NCBI GenBank assembly: GCA_017882305.1
Contig: JADGPU010000027.1
Coordinates: 1-35,386 of the forward strand
Length of the DNA: 35,386 nt
Direction: 5' to 3'
Source of the DNA: Bacteroidales bacterium
GTDB lineage: Bacteria; Bacteroidota; Bacteroidia; Bacteroidales; VadinHA17
The notes beneath the pieces are model-generated. The model did not search any database, was not told the DNA's origin, and saw nothing but the letters and a program-made list of their open reading frames with translations. Below are positions 8,659-17,797 of this stretch, one piece after another. Position 1 is the stretch's first letter, and every line of letters begins with the position of its first letter. The position numbers were made by a program, and so were the translations under genes.

Positions 8659-10026
8659 ATGAAGAACAAAGGAAGAATATTAATAGTTGATGACAATGAA
8701 GAGATATTAATTGCTTTGAAATTATTTCTCTCAAATCATTTTGAAATTGTAGATATTCAGAAGAATCCTGACACCATTCCTGAAATAATTCATCACCAAA
8801 GCTATGATGTAATTATTCTTGATATGAATTTTTCCGCGGGTGTAAATACCGGCAATGAAGGAATCTATTGGATGAAAAAGATTCTGGAATACGACCCGCT
8901 TGCAATAATATTGTTTGTTACAGCTTATGGGGACATAGAGCTGGCTGTTAATTCCATTAAGGAGGGAGCGACAGATTTTATCCAGAAGCCCTGGGATGAT
9001 GAAAAACTGCTGGTTACACTTCTGACAGCTGTCAAATTAAGAAAATCTAATCTGGAGATAAAGAAGCTCAGGAATAAACAAATTCATCTTAGTGAAAATA
9101 TCAATAAGTCATTTAACATGTTTGTTGGTAATTCACCGGAGATGCAAAAGGTGATTAAAACAATCTCTAAAGTTGCCGGAACGGAAGCAAATATTCTTAT
9201 CCTTGGTGAAAACGGCACAGGAAAGGAGCTTATCGCGAGAGAGATTCATAAACAATCATTAAGGTACGGCGAAGTTTTTATAAATGTCGATTTGGTTTCT
9301 TTCAATGAGGGGATATTTGAGAGTGAATTGTTCGGACATATGAAAGGCGCTTTCACAGACGCGAAAGAAGATAGGGCGGGAAGATTTGAAATAGCCTCGG
9401 GAGGCACACTTTTTCTGGATGAAATAGGGAACCTGACTTTATCAATGCAGACAAAGCTTCTTGCTGCACTTCAAAACCGTGAAATATTCCGGATTGGATC
9501 AAACAAATCAATACCTATCGATATAAGATTAATCTCAGCAACCAACAAACCGTTAATTGACATGATTTCTGCCAATACTTTCAGAGAGGACCTACTTTAC
9601 AGAATCAATACTATACAAATTTTGCTTCCGCCATTGAGGAACAGGGTTGAGGATATCCCATTATTAGTCAATCATTTTCTGGTGATGTACGGCGAAAAGT
9701 ATAATAAACATGAGTTGAAAGTTTCAAATAAGGGAATGGATGCTTTACTTAAATACAGTTTTCCGGGAAATGTCAGGGAACTTGAACATATGGTTGAAAA
9801 AGCAGTTATTCTTTGTGAATCAGGTATATTGAAACAAGAGGATCTATTTTTTCAGCAAAGAATTTCCCATGTTTCCAACAAAAAGTCATTAGACCTGGAA
9901 ATGAATGAAAAGCAACTTATTTTAGAAGCTTTGGAAAAGCATAAAAACAATTATACTAAGGCCAGTATTGAGCTGAGTATAAGCCGAAAAACACTTTATA
10001 ATAAAATTAGGAAATATGGCTTTTAA
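8659..10026 (+). CDS. sigma-54-dependent response regulator, NtrC family (RR2)
   Basis: NtrC-type activator of 455 residues, paralogous to RR1 over its full length. The receiver domain has the acidic pair DD at 11-12 and phospho-acceptor Asp55 (IILDMNF). The AAA+ domain has Walker A GENGTGKE (183-190), the loop GAFTDA (230-235) in place of GAFTGA, Walker B LFLDEIGN (251-258), a conserved RINTIQ segment after FREDLLY, and PGNVREL (369-375). A Fis-type helix-turn-helix occupies about 418-452 (ISRKTLYNKIRKYGF). The gene overlaps the following kinase gene by 11 bp. It is divergent from permease B, its most likely target. The ATG at 8659 starts directly at the receiver domain. Confidence 0.93.
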   Translation: MKNKGRILIVDDNEEILIALKLFLSNHFEIVDIQKNPDTIPEIIHHQSYDVIILDMNFSAGVNTGNEGIYWMKKILEYDPLAIILFVTAYGDIELAVNSIKEGATDFIQKPWDDEKLLVTLLTAVKLRKSNLEIKKLRNKQIHLSENINKSFNMFVGNSPEMQKVIKTISKVAGTEANILILGENGTGKELIAREIHKQSLRYGEVFINVDLVSFNEGIFESELFGHMKGAFTDAKEDRAGRFEIASGGTLFLDEIGNLTLSMQTKLLAALQNREIFRIGSNKSIPIDIRLISATNKPLIDMISANTFREDLLYRINTIQILLPPLRNRVEDIPLLVNHFLVMYGEKYNKHELKVSNKGMDALLKYSFPGNVRELEHMVEKAVILCESGILKQEDLFFQQRISHVSNKKSLDLEMNEKQLILEALEKHKNNYTKASIELSISRKTLYNKIRKYGF

Positions 10027-11356
10027 TCGTTTTTTCAGAATTGTAATTTTACAGGCAGTTTTACTTGCCGTCACAGGAACATTTTTTTTATGGACCATGA
10101 TCCAGGATTATCTGTTAATTACAAAATTCACTATTGGATTTATCTGGTTACTTGAGATTATATTACTTATCCATTATCTGACGAGAACTAACCGCGGGCT
10201 TGATAATTTTCTGAAATCGGTTAAATATCTTGATCCTGTCAGAGGAGTTACTGAAGGGGATAAGTCATTTGACCATTTAAACCTGACATATAATGAGATA
10301 ATTGATACAATCCTGAAGGTAAAAATTGAAAAAGAAGCAGAACATCATTACTTTCAGAATACAATTGAACATGTAGGTATCGGATTGATATCTTTTAATG
10401 AGGCGGGCCAAATTGAGCTATTTAATAAGGCTGCCAGAGAGTTATTCAGAGTTGAATTTGTAAGCAATATTCATGAGTTGAACAAATCAATACCGGGTAT
10501 TTCAGAGCAGTTTTTTTCGCTGAAACAAAGGCATTCTAAAATGATAAAAGCTGTTTCAGGCGATGAAATACTGAAATTATCAATCAGAAAAACAGTTTTT
10601 AAGATACAGGATAATACAGTTAACCTGGTGTCACTTCAGAACATTCGAACTGAACTTGAAGAAGAAGAAATTGAAGTTTGGAAAAAATTAATAAGTGTAC
10701 TTACACACGAAATTATGAATTCGGTTGCACCTATAAAATCACTGACAAATACAATGATAAAAATATTTGAAAAGAACAGATTTTCAGAAGCGGAAAAGGA
10801 ATCTAAATATAATGATGATACCTTAATGGCTTTAAAGGCTATCCAGAAAAGAAGCAAAGGACTTTTGAGTTTTGTTGAAATCTATAAAAATCTGGCAAAG
10901 ATACCAAAACCAGTTTTTCAGGACATAGAACTGAAGAGTCTTTTACATGAAATTATAATCCTGATGAATAGCGAATTGCAATCATCTGACATTATATTAT
11001 CTACAGAAGTAAAACCCGATAATCTTAAACTTACAGCAGATGAAAAATTGATTACCCAGGTAATTATTAATCTGATTAAAAATTCCATCGAGTCAATTAA
11101 TAATAAGAAGAATGGGAAGATCGGGATAAAGGCCTTCATATCTCCTCAATCTGAAACAAATATACAGGTAATTGACAATGGGTCAGGAATAGCTGCTGAT
11201 TTAATTGACAAGGTTTTTATCCCTTTCTTTACTACCAAAGAGCATGGTTCGGGTATAGGACTAAGCCTGTCACGCCAGATAATGAAGCTTCATGGAGGCT
11301 CAATTTCGGTTTTCTCAAAACCGGGAAAAGAGACAGTGTTTTTATTAACATTTTAA
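10016..11356 (+). CDS. membrane sensor histidine kinase, NtrB-like (HK2)
   Basis: Cognate kinase of RR2, 446 residues, with the same domain order as HK1. There are two N-terminal membrane helices (about 9-29 and 37-55) with a minimal loop between them, a coiled linker, and a PAS-like domain (about 112-208). The H-box is THEIMNSVAPI with His231. The ATPase domain has N-box INLIKNSIESI (351-361), G1 DNGSGIA (387-393) and FFTTKEHGSGIGLSLS. The ATG at 10016 lies inside the last codons of RR2 (11-bp overlap), the same junction as in the RR1-HK1 pair, so the start is well supported. The gene converges on the DUF1080 gene only 13 bp downstream, with no obvious terminator between them. Confidence 0.92.
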   Translation: MAFNRFFRIVILQAVLLAVTGTFFLWTMIQDYLLITKFTIGFIWLLEIILLIHYLTRTNRGLDNFLKSVKYLDPVRGVTEGDKSFDHLNLTYNEIIDTILKVKIEKEAEHHYFQNTIEHVGIGLISFNEAGQIELFNKAARELFRVEFVSNIHELNKSIPGISEQFFSLKQRHSKMIKAVSGDEILKLSIRKTVFKIQDNTVNLVSLQNIRTELEEEEIEVWKKLISVLTHEIMNSVAPIKSLTNTMIKIFEKNRFSEAEKESKYNDDTLMALKAIQKRSKGLLSFVEIYKNLAKIPKPVFQDIELKSLLHEIIILMNSELQSSDIILSTEVKPDNLKLTADEKLITQVIINLIKNSIESINNKKNGKIGIKAFISPQSETNIQVIDNGSGIAADLIDKVFIPFFTTKEHGSGIGLSLSRQIMKLHGGSISVFSKPGKETVFLLTF

Positions 11357-11369
11357 TAATCCTGAACTT

Positions 11370-12236
11370 TTATTTTGCCGACTTTTTTACATCCAGAATA
11401 TTATCAGGAATTTTATCTATGGAACAAATTTTAATATTGCGATAAAATATTTCGGCACCTTCGGATTCAAACTGAATTTTCCCTTTAGTCAATGGAATCT
11501 CTTTATTACCTTCAAGCTGACGTGAATTATGAAGTATCATATTAACAACTCCATTTACTATATGCACACTGGTACTTCCATAACAATATAAGTCAATTGT
11601 ATTCCATTCTCCTGAAGGTTTTTCCGCGTCAGGGTATTTTTGGCAGTTTCGCCCATTCGGGCTGACAGTACTAAAAATAAAAATATCTCCATCCTTATTA
11701 TAAACATAGGTACTATCGTTTTCCTTTTTTGCCATTACATCAAAAACAGCTCCTGCACAGGCCCAGTAATCTCCGCAATCTCCTTCCTCTATCTGAAACT
11801 CATGGGAACGCATCCAGAATCCGCCATCTGCACCCTGAGGTCCCACTGCATAATACATTAAGCCACTATCTTTCTTCCCTTTTTTACTTGGAGGCCATTT
11901 TAATTGTCCCCACTTAAATTGCAATTGCAGATGATAATTTTCAAATTCCATAATTGTTGAGATTCCACCAAATTGTTCACCTGAAATCCTCATCACTTTT
12001 TCGCCTCCCATCTCAATAACACTAAAGACTTTGGCTGGATCAATATTGAGCCCTGTTGGAATTGTATCCCATTTGTTCAGAATTGTATCGTATTTAGGTC
12101 CCAGATAGGTATTCCAACCAGTTAAGTCTTTCCCATCAAAAAGAGACTTCCACTTGTAATTTTCTGATGATTGGTTTAAGCAACTACCTAGAAAGAAAAG
12201 TAACAATATCGCTTTTGACAAGTTTTTATAATACAT
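11370..12236 (-). CDS. DUF1080 (3-keto-disaccharide hydrolase-like) lipoprotein
   Basis: Secreted lipoprotein of 288 residues. The ATG at 12236 gives a clean lipoprotein signal peptide, MYYKNLSKAILLLFFLGSC, with lipobox LGSC and lipidated Cys19. An upstream ATG at 12278 would add 14 residues in front of the signal and is rejected. The mature part begins with WKSLFDGKDLTGWN, the usual opening of the DUF1080 family (PF06439), a concanavalin-like beta-sandwich. Some members have been assigned 3-keto-glycoside hydrolase activity; that activity is known for the family and not shown here. Further family-like features are the glycine-rich, tryptophan-rich middle and the final segment FYRNIKICSID. 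Location is probably the outer membrane or periplasm. No partner oxidoreductase genes are adjacent. Confidence 0.85.
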   Translation of the reverse strand: MYYKNLSKAILLLFFLGSCLNQSSENYKWKSLFDGKDLTGWNTYLGPKYDTILNKWDTIPTGLNIDPAKVFSVIEMGGEKVMRISGEQFGGISTIMEFENYHLQLQFKWGQLKWPPSKKGKKDSGLMYYAVGPQGADGGFWMRSHEFQIEEGDCGDYWACAGAVFDVMAKKENDSTYVYNKDGDIFIFSTVSPNGRNCQKYPDAEKPSGEWNTIDLYCYGSTSVHIVNGVVNMILHNSRQLEGNKEIPLTKGKIQFESEGAEIFYRNIKICSIDKIPDNILDVKKSAK

Positions 12237-12303
12237 GGCATATAGGTTATTATTATAGTCTGTCCCTTCAAGGAACACATCTAAGATAGTTTTTTTTCTT
12301 TTT

Positions 12304-12311
12304 CAAAGTTA
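12304..12311 (-). promoter_or_regulatory. candidate -7 box of the DUF1080 gene
   Basis: TAACTTTG on the minus strand matches the Bacteroidota -7 consensus TAnnTTTG exactly. It lies 68-75 bp upstream of the ATG at 12236. The -33 TTTG partner at 19-nt spacing is not recognisable, so support is partial. Confidence 0.4.
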
Positions 12312-12409
12312 TTAATGCAACGTTATTCTAAGTTTCACGTCTTTATAACAAATAAGGTAAATGAAGAAAGAATAATAAGTGTTCAGGGAAACCACTAATA
12401 AGCAAAACC

Positions 12410-12721
12410 ATGACAGTAAAATTAAATGCAAACGAAGTTGTTCTGAAGGCCGGAGATACAAACCAGGTAATAAACAACAATACGATTGAAGGTAAATTGA
12501 TAGTAACAAATCAGAGGATTTATTTCAAAACTCTGAATGAAGAGACAGAAAAATTCAATCTCGAAATCCTATTTGACAACATTCGTGAAGTAATATTTTA
12601 CAGTAAAGGATTGTTATTTGGAATCAAAGGATTAAATGTTGTAACAAGGGATGGCAAATGCCATAGTTTCCCATTAAAGAAACGAGATGAAATAGGACAA
12701 CTTATCAATAGAATGTACTAG
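12410..12721 (+). CDS. small GRAM/PH-like domain protein
   Basis: Cytoplasmic protein of 103 residues with no signal peptide and no membrane helix. The pattern EGKLIVTNQRIYFKTL, followed by IREVIFYSKGLLFGIKGLNVVT and a basic, hydrophobic C-terminal helix, fits a GRAM or bacterial PH-like fold. In such domains one strand reads 'G.L.lTn.Rl.F' and the second half closes the barrel. These domains bind lipids or proteins in other organisms; the role here is unknown. It is a single-gene unit divergent from the DUF1080 gene and ends at a strong hairpin terminator shared with permease C. The 173-bp divergent spacer (12237-12409) presumably holds both promoters. Confidence 0.75.
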   Translation: MTVKLNANEVVLKAGDTNQVINNNTIEGKLIVTNQRIYFKTLNEETEKFNLEILFDNIREVIFYSKGLLFGIKGLNVVTRDGKCHSFPLKKRDEIGQLINRMY

Positions 12722-12760
12722 AGCCCTTTCATTCACTATATATATTGCTACATTAAATCA

Positions 12761-12790
12761 AAAAAAATCCTGCAATTGCGGGATTTTTTT
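12761..12790. terminator. bidirectional rho-independent terminator
   Basis: An A7 run, then ATCCTGC-AATT-GCGGGAT, then a T7 run. The stem has one G-T wobble and is extended by A-T pairs, with T runs on both strands. It lies between the converging GRAM gene and permease C; its right edge touches the stop codon of permease C. It should end both transcription units. Confidence 0.85.
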
Positions 12791-15165
12791 TACTCATATC
12801 TCAGTGAATCAACAGGATTCCTCAGAGCAGCCTTTCCAATCTTAAAAATAATTGTAAGTATTGTTGCCACAATCATTATTGAAGCCGCCAGTATAAGTAT
12901 CCCTGGCTTTATCTGAACAAAGTAGTCCCAGATACTGTCTAATAACATAATCGACATGTAATATCCTCCTGTACATCCAATCAAAGAAGCAATTATAAGT
13001 ACAACCAGGAATTTCCTGCTCACCAGGTACATGATTAAAGGAACAGGAGCTCCCTGTATCTTTCTTATACCCATTTCTTTTGTGCGTCTTATAATATCTA
13101 GAGATACCAGGTTATACATACCAATAAGTGACAATAAAGTAGCTGCTATGGCAAGGAAAACATTTACTTTAAGGATGCTGTTGTTTATTGCCTTTTCCTG
13201 TTGCATGGTATCTTCCTGGAACATTCCTCCAAAAATGAAATTTGTAGCCTGGCTTTTCCATTTCAGCCTTAAATAATCCAGAACTCCCGGCAGATCTTTA
13301 GGTTCAGCTCTTATTGCTAAAACATTGTATTTCTCATTTGAGGATAATCTGAGCATAGTAGGATTAATCTTCTGCCAGAGCCCGCTGATATAAAAATCTT
13401 TCACCACCCCTACTACGGTAAACCTTGTTGTGTCATAAAGTGTAACAGTCATTCCAAGTGCCTCTTTCCATCCGAAATCATTGACCATTTTCTGATTTAT
13501 AATAATAGATTTATTCGTAAGGTCTGCCTCAGCCCTCGACTTATCAAACAGGCGACCCTCAACAAGTCGCAGACCCATGGTTGAAGCGTATTCCGGACCA
13601 ATATCCATGACATCCACTTCCAGCTTCTTTACCGCATCCTTTATCGGTCTCCGGTAGGTCCCAAATCCAATATGGTTTTGAGTACCTTCAGCAGAGATTA
13701 TCTTCGGATTCGTAAGGATTTCATTCCTGAAAGAGGTACTTAACTCCGGCGCAACAGGCATAACAATCAGTTTATCCCTGTCATACCCGAGATCTAATGT
13801 CCTCTGATAAACAGCATTCTTGGAAAAAACCAGACCCAAAACCAGGGCCATTACAGATATAGAAAACTGGAGTGCAAGAAGCACAGAGGATAATTTTCCT
13901 GCCCCTCTGAAAGGCGAGGCTCCTTTTAAAACATTAACAGGGCTGAAAGAACTTACATACATTGCAGGATAAACACCCGCCAAAAACCCTGTAAGCGACA
14001 GAAGCAAAAGGAGAAATATCCAGAAGAAAATATATTTGGTGAAGGTAAGTTCAATTTTCATATAATCCCATAGACTGCTGTAAGCTGGAACCAGGAATTC
14101 AGCCAAAATGATCCCGACTAATAATGCCAGGAAGCAAATAATCAGGGTTTCTAACATGAATTGAGCCACCAGTTGCCTTCTTTGTCCGCCAAAAGTTTTC
14201 CTTAAACCAATCTCTTTTAATCTTTTGCTGAATGTTGCTATTGAGGTATTGGCAAAATTGAAGCATGCAATTAATAGAATAAAAAGAGCCATTACCGGTG
14301 GAGCCATCAGAGCAGCTGGATGAAGAGAGGGAAATAGTCCTGAAGACCATGTAGTTCGAGTATTTGAACCAACCTCCTTCAAGGGAACAAGGGAAAACCT
14401 TGTAATCCGGAAATCTTCTCTTGCACGGTTTTGTACCGGGACATAATTCTTCAAAGATTTAGTGATTGAAGGAAGCAGAGATTTGTCAGGAACCTGTATA
14501 AAAAGGACTGTTGTGAGGTTTTTCCAGTCTGCATCACTCCAATTCCACATCAACTTGAAATTGTCATAGTGTGAAAGAATATCAATCCTGAAACTTGAGT
14601 TTTCAGGCAGATCTGCAAAGACTGCACCGACTGTATATGTAAATTCCTTGTTATTATCATTTACAATTGATATAGTTTTTCCGATGGGGTATTCCTTTCC
14701 AAACAATTTGTCTGCCATCGTACTGCTTACCAGGATATTTGCCTGGTTTTCAATTGATTTCTTATCTCCTACGACAATAGGAAATGTGAATATATCAAGA
14801 AATTCAGGATCAATATAGGAGATCTGGGTAGGAAAGATATTCAACCCTTCTTTGACTGGTGAACCTGTTCGCATCAATCGTGCTGCTTTCTCGATACCGG
14901 GAATATCCTTTTTTACTTCCAGGCCGAGAGTTGCAGGAACTATCCCATATTCCTGGTCCCTTCCCTCCATATCCCTGAAACTGTTAATCCGGTATATCTT
15001 GTCGAAATTTACATGTGTCCTGTCAAATTCATAATTGAACATATGGTTGAAAAAAGCCACAATGCAAACAGAAAGTGCGATTCCCAGTCCAAGAATATTT
15101 ATTAGTGTAAATATTCTGTTTTTCAGTAAATTCCTGAAAGTAACCAGCAGATAATTTCTAAACAT
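12790..15165 (-). CDS. FtsX/MacB-type ABC transporter permease (permease C)
   Basis: Double-module permease of 791 residues, last gene of the minus-strand permease run. It opens MFRNYLLVTFRNLLKNRIF with helix 1 at about 18-42 and has an extracytoplasmic domain containing GKEYPIGK. A central membrane bundle contains the loop RLKEIGLRKTFGGQRRQL. After a second extracytoplasmic domain the last bundle contains RTKEMGIRKIQGAPVP, and the protein ends NPVDSLRYE. It is much less similar to the four D copies than they are to each other, so it is an older paralogue. It sits 157 bp downstream of D1. That gap has a weak hairpin just after D1 and AT-rich DNA that might hold its own promoter. Co-transcription with the D array is therefore possible but not certain. 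Confidence 0.9.
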   Translation of the reverse strand: MFRNYLLVTFRNLLKNRIFTLINILGLGIALSVCIVAFFNHMFNYEFDRTHVNFDKIYRINSFRDMEGRDQEYGIVPATLGLEVKKDIPGIEKAARLMRTGSPVKEGLNIFPTQISYIDPEFLDIFTFPIVVGDKKSIENQANILVSSTMADKLFGKEYPIGKTISIVNDNNKEFTYTVGAVFADLPENSSFRIDILSHYDNFKLMWNWSDADWKNLTTVLFIQVPDKSLLPSITKSLKNYVPVQNRAREDFRITRFSLVPLKEVGSNTRTTWSSGLFPSLHPAALMAPPVMALFILLIACFNFANTSIATFSKRLKEIGLRKTFGGQRRQLVAQFMLETLIICFLALLVGIILAEFLVPAYSSLWDYMKIELTFTKYIFFWIFLLLLLSLTGFLAGVYPAMYVSSFSPVNVLKGASPFRGAGKLSSVLLALQFSISVMALVLGLVFSKNAVYQRTLDLGYDRDKLIVMPVAPELSTSFRNEILTNPKIISAEGTQNHIGFGTYRRPIKDAVKKLEVDVMDIGPEYASTMGLRLVEGRLFDKSRAEADLTNKSIIINQKMVNDFGWKEALGMTVTLYDTTRFTVVGVVKDFYISGLWQKINPTMLRLSSNEKYNVLAIRAEPKDLPGVLDYLRLKWKSQATNFIFGGMFQEDTMQQEKAINNSILKVNVFLAIAATLLSLIGMYNLVSLDIIRRTKEMGIRKIQGAPVPLIMYLVSRKFLVVLIIASLIGCTGGYYMSIMLLDSIWDYFVQIKPGILILAASIMIVATILTIIFKIGKAALRNPVDSLRYE

Positions 15166-15303
15166 ATTCTATCAATCAAGGGTAATCAAATAATTATTTA
15201 TCAGGGTTATTCAATGTCGTTTAATTAAGCCCTGAAGATCTGATTTTGTAAATATATTTAATTTCAATTATTTAATAAAATAATGTCAATAAACTAAATC
15301 TAA

Positions 15304-15316
15304 GGTGCAGAGCACC
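15304..15316 (-). terminator. weak hairpin after permease D1
   Basis: GGTGC-TCT-GCACC on the minus strand begins 7 nt after the D1 stop codon and is followed by a moderately T-rich tract. The five-pair GC stem is short, so it would act at most as a leaky attenuator or partial terminator between D1 and permease C. Confidence 0.3.
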
Positions 15317-15322
15317 GCAAAA

Positions 15323-17743
15323 TTATTCATACTTAAGTGACTGCGCCGGATTTATACTTGCTGCTCTCAATATACGATAACTTATTGTAAGAATTGCAAT
15401 TCCGAGGGCAATTGTAAGGCCTGCAATAAAACTGAAAGCACTAAGTGATATCCTGTAATAGAAGTTCTCTAACCATTTTGCCGCTACAAAGTAAATTATT
15501 GGAAAGGCAATTAGAGCTGATATTGATATAAGAATTATAGCCTCTTTTGAAATAACACCATATATACCGGTAACACTTGATCCCATAGCCTTTCGCACTC
15601 CAATCTCCTTGGTTCGTTGTTCCACAGCAAATGAAGTGAGTCCGAAAAGGCCCAGCGAAGCAATGAATACTGCAAGTATTGAAAAGATCACCGCCATCCT
15701 TGCATTCTGTTTTTCTGCAATATACATCTGTTCAAAATCCTTATCAACAAAATAGTACTCCAAAGGTTTGTTTCCTGTAAACTCTTTCCATCTGCTTTCA
15801 ATCGCGCTGATCGTTTTTGAATAATTCCCGGCCGACAACTTTACAGACAAATATCCCCCTAAAATGTTATCAGTTTTAAGGATGAACAAATATGGACCTA
15901 TTTGATTATGAAGTGATTTGAAATTGAAATTTTTCACTACCCCTATTACCTGCAAATAATTTTTACCATTCGGATCTCCAGGCTGCGTGAATCTGGTCTT
16001 TTCAAGGTCGGTAATCCCAAAATTCTTAACAGCACTTTCATTGATCACACATGCCTGCTGGTCAGTGGTAAATGATTTATTAAAGGTTCTTCCGGAAACC
16101 AGGGTTATTCCATAGGTTTCCAGATAGTTATAATCGATAAAGTTGGTCTCTAAATCCAGGAGCTCATTATTCCCTCCCTCCATCTTATAAGCAGCGGTTC
16201 TGTTGTTGCGCCCTGGAACAGCCGTAGAGCTGACAATATTTATAACGCCGGGGATTCCCTTTATAGTCTCCTTAAAGGAGGTTATCTTTGTCCCCAAAGC
16301 TCCCGCTTTATTAATTACTAAAATCTGTTCCTTGTTGAATCCCAGATCTTTATTCAGCATATATTTTATCTGCCGGTACATAATTATTGTTCCGACAATG
16401 AGTAGAATTGAAACAGCAAACTGGAAAATTACCAGCACTCTCCTTAGAAGACCGTTCTGCATACTGCTTTTTACTCTTCCCTTTAATACTTCATAGGGAT
16501 TGAAAGCTGAAAGATATAGTGCAGGATAGCTTCCTGAAAGAAAACCAACTACCAGGGTAAAAAGAATCAGAAATGGAATTATGTACCAGCTGGCAAACAG
16601 ATTAAGAGCCAGTTTTGCTCCGATCAGATTGTTAAAATACGGAAGTGCGATTTTAATAAAAATGAGGGCAATAATCAAAGAAATAAATGAGAGGATGAAA
16701 GATTCTGTCAGGAATTGGAAAATAAGCATACCCCTTGTGGAACCACCGACTTTTTTGATACCTACTTCTTTCGCTCTCCTTGATGCCTGCGCAGTTGACA
16801 GGTTCATGAAATTAATCGCAGCAATTAATACAATAAGTATGGCTAAACTGCCCAATATCTTCAGATACTTTGGATCACCTGCTTCTTTAAATTGCTGCTG
16901 AATTGAAGGATCAAGATGTATATCCGAAAGGTTTTGCAAAGAATACCTGTATTTGTTTCCCTGGGCAAGAAAATCATTTAACGATATACCCATATATTTC
17001 TGGACTTCAGGTCCTACATTCTTTTTAATCAATTCGGGAAATTTTTCAACTACTGTTACATAGCTGGAATTTGGTTTTAATAAAAGATAAGTGCTGAAAC
17101 TATTGCTAAACCAGATTGGATCATTTGACTCCGGATTAGTCATAAATGAAGAGATAATGCTGGCTTCAAAATGAGAATTTTCAGGTAAATCGGCCATCAC
17201 TCCTGATATTGTGTATCTCACAGTATCTGACCCTAATTTCAATGTTTTATCAATCGGGTTCTCGTCCCCGAAATATTTTTTTGCAGTTGAGCTCGAGAGA
17301 ACAACTTTTCGTGGAGCATTAAGAAGATTTCCAGCATCACCTTTTATAACAGGTATTGAGAAGAAGTTAAAGAAGGAGGAATCTGCTTCAACCAGGTGCT
17401 CCTCGGTAAAAGTCTGATTATTATACTCAACTTCAGTAGGTCCTATCCTGTTCATTCTCAGAAAACTCTCAATCTCAGGATATTCTTTCAGCAAAGTGGG
17501 ACCCATAACTGCTGGACTAAATGATATATTAAAATCCTTCCCTTCAAGATTCGCGTTAAAAATCACCCTGAAAATTCTCTCTTTCCTGGTATTAAATTTA
17601 TCATAGCTTGCTTCATTCATTACGTAAAGCGCAATAAACAAGCTGCAAGCAATACCAATGGAAAGTCCAAGGACATTTATAATGATGTATGAACGCTGTC
17701 TTTTAAAAGACCTTAAACTATGCTTTATCAGATTTTTAAGCAT
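15323..17743 (-). CDS. FtsX/MacB-type permease, tandem copy D1
   Basis: Permease of 806 residues, the promoter-distal member of the tandem array. Approximate layout: helix 1 at 20-43, first extracytoplasmic domain 44-294, helices 2-4 at 297-317, 345-368 and 386-412, helix 5 at 434-456, second extracytoplasmic domain 457-680, then three last helices. Cytoplasmic loops read SRRAKEVGIKKVGGSTR and VEQRTKEIGVRKAMGSS, both typical of the family. It ends NPAQSLKYE and stops with TAA, where the other three copies use TAG. It differs from D2-D4 in having IASLGLFGLTSFAVEQ where they have IAALGL(F/Y)GLTSFTVEQ, yet its last 40 residues resemble D4 more than D2 or D3. No ATPase partner. Substrate unknown. 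Confidence 0.9.
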   Translation of the reverse strand: MLKNLIKHSLRSFKRQRSYIIINVLGLSIGIACSLFIALYVMNEASYDKFNTRKERIFRVIFNANLEGKDFNISFSPAVMGPTLLKEYPEIESFLRMNRIGPTEVEYNNQTFTEEHLVEADSSFFNFFSIPVIKGDAGNLLNAPRKVVLSSSTAKKYFGDENPIDKTLKLGSDTVRYTISGVMADLPENSHFEASIISSFMTNPESNDPIWFSNSFSTYLLLKPNSSYVTVVEKFPELIKKNVGPEVQKYMGISLNDFLAQGNKYRYSLQNLSDIHLDPSIQQQFKEAGDPKYLKILGSLAILIVLIAAINFMNLSTAQASRRAKEVGIKKVGGSTRGMLIFQFLTESFILSFISLIIALIFIKIALPYFNNLIGAKLALNLFASWYIIPFLILFTLVVGFLSGSYPALYLSAFNPYEVLKGRVKSSMQNGLLRRVLVIFQFAVSILLIVGTIIMYRQIKYMLNKDLGFNKEQILVINKAGALGTKITSFKETIKGIPGVINIVSSTAVPGRNNRTAAYKMEGGNNELLDLETNFIDYNYLETYGITLVSGRTFNKSFTTDQQACVINESAVKNFGITDLEKTRFTQPGDPNGKNYLQVIGVVKNFNFKSLHNQIGPYLFILKTDNILGGYLSVKLSAGNYSKTISAIESRWKEFTGNKPLEYYFVDKDFEQMYIAEKQNARMAVIFSILAVFIASLGLFGLTSFAVEQRTKEIGVRKAMGSSVTGIYGVISKEAIILISISALIAFPIIYFVAAKWLENFYYRISLSAFSFIAGLTIALGIAILTISYRILRAASINPAQSLKYE

Positions 17744-17797
17744 GATAATTAAATATAATGGAAATTTACAGACACTGTTCTTTGGTATTAAACTCGC

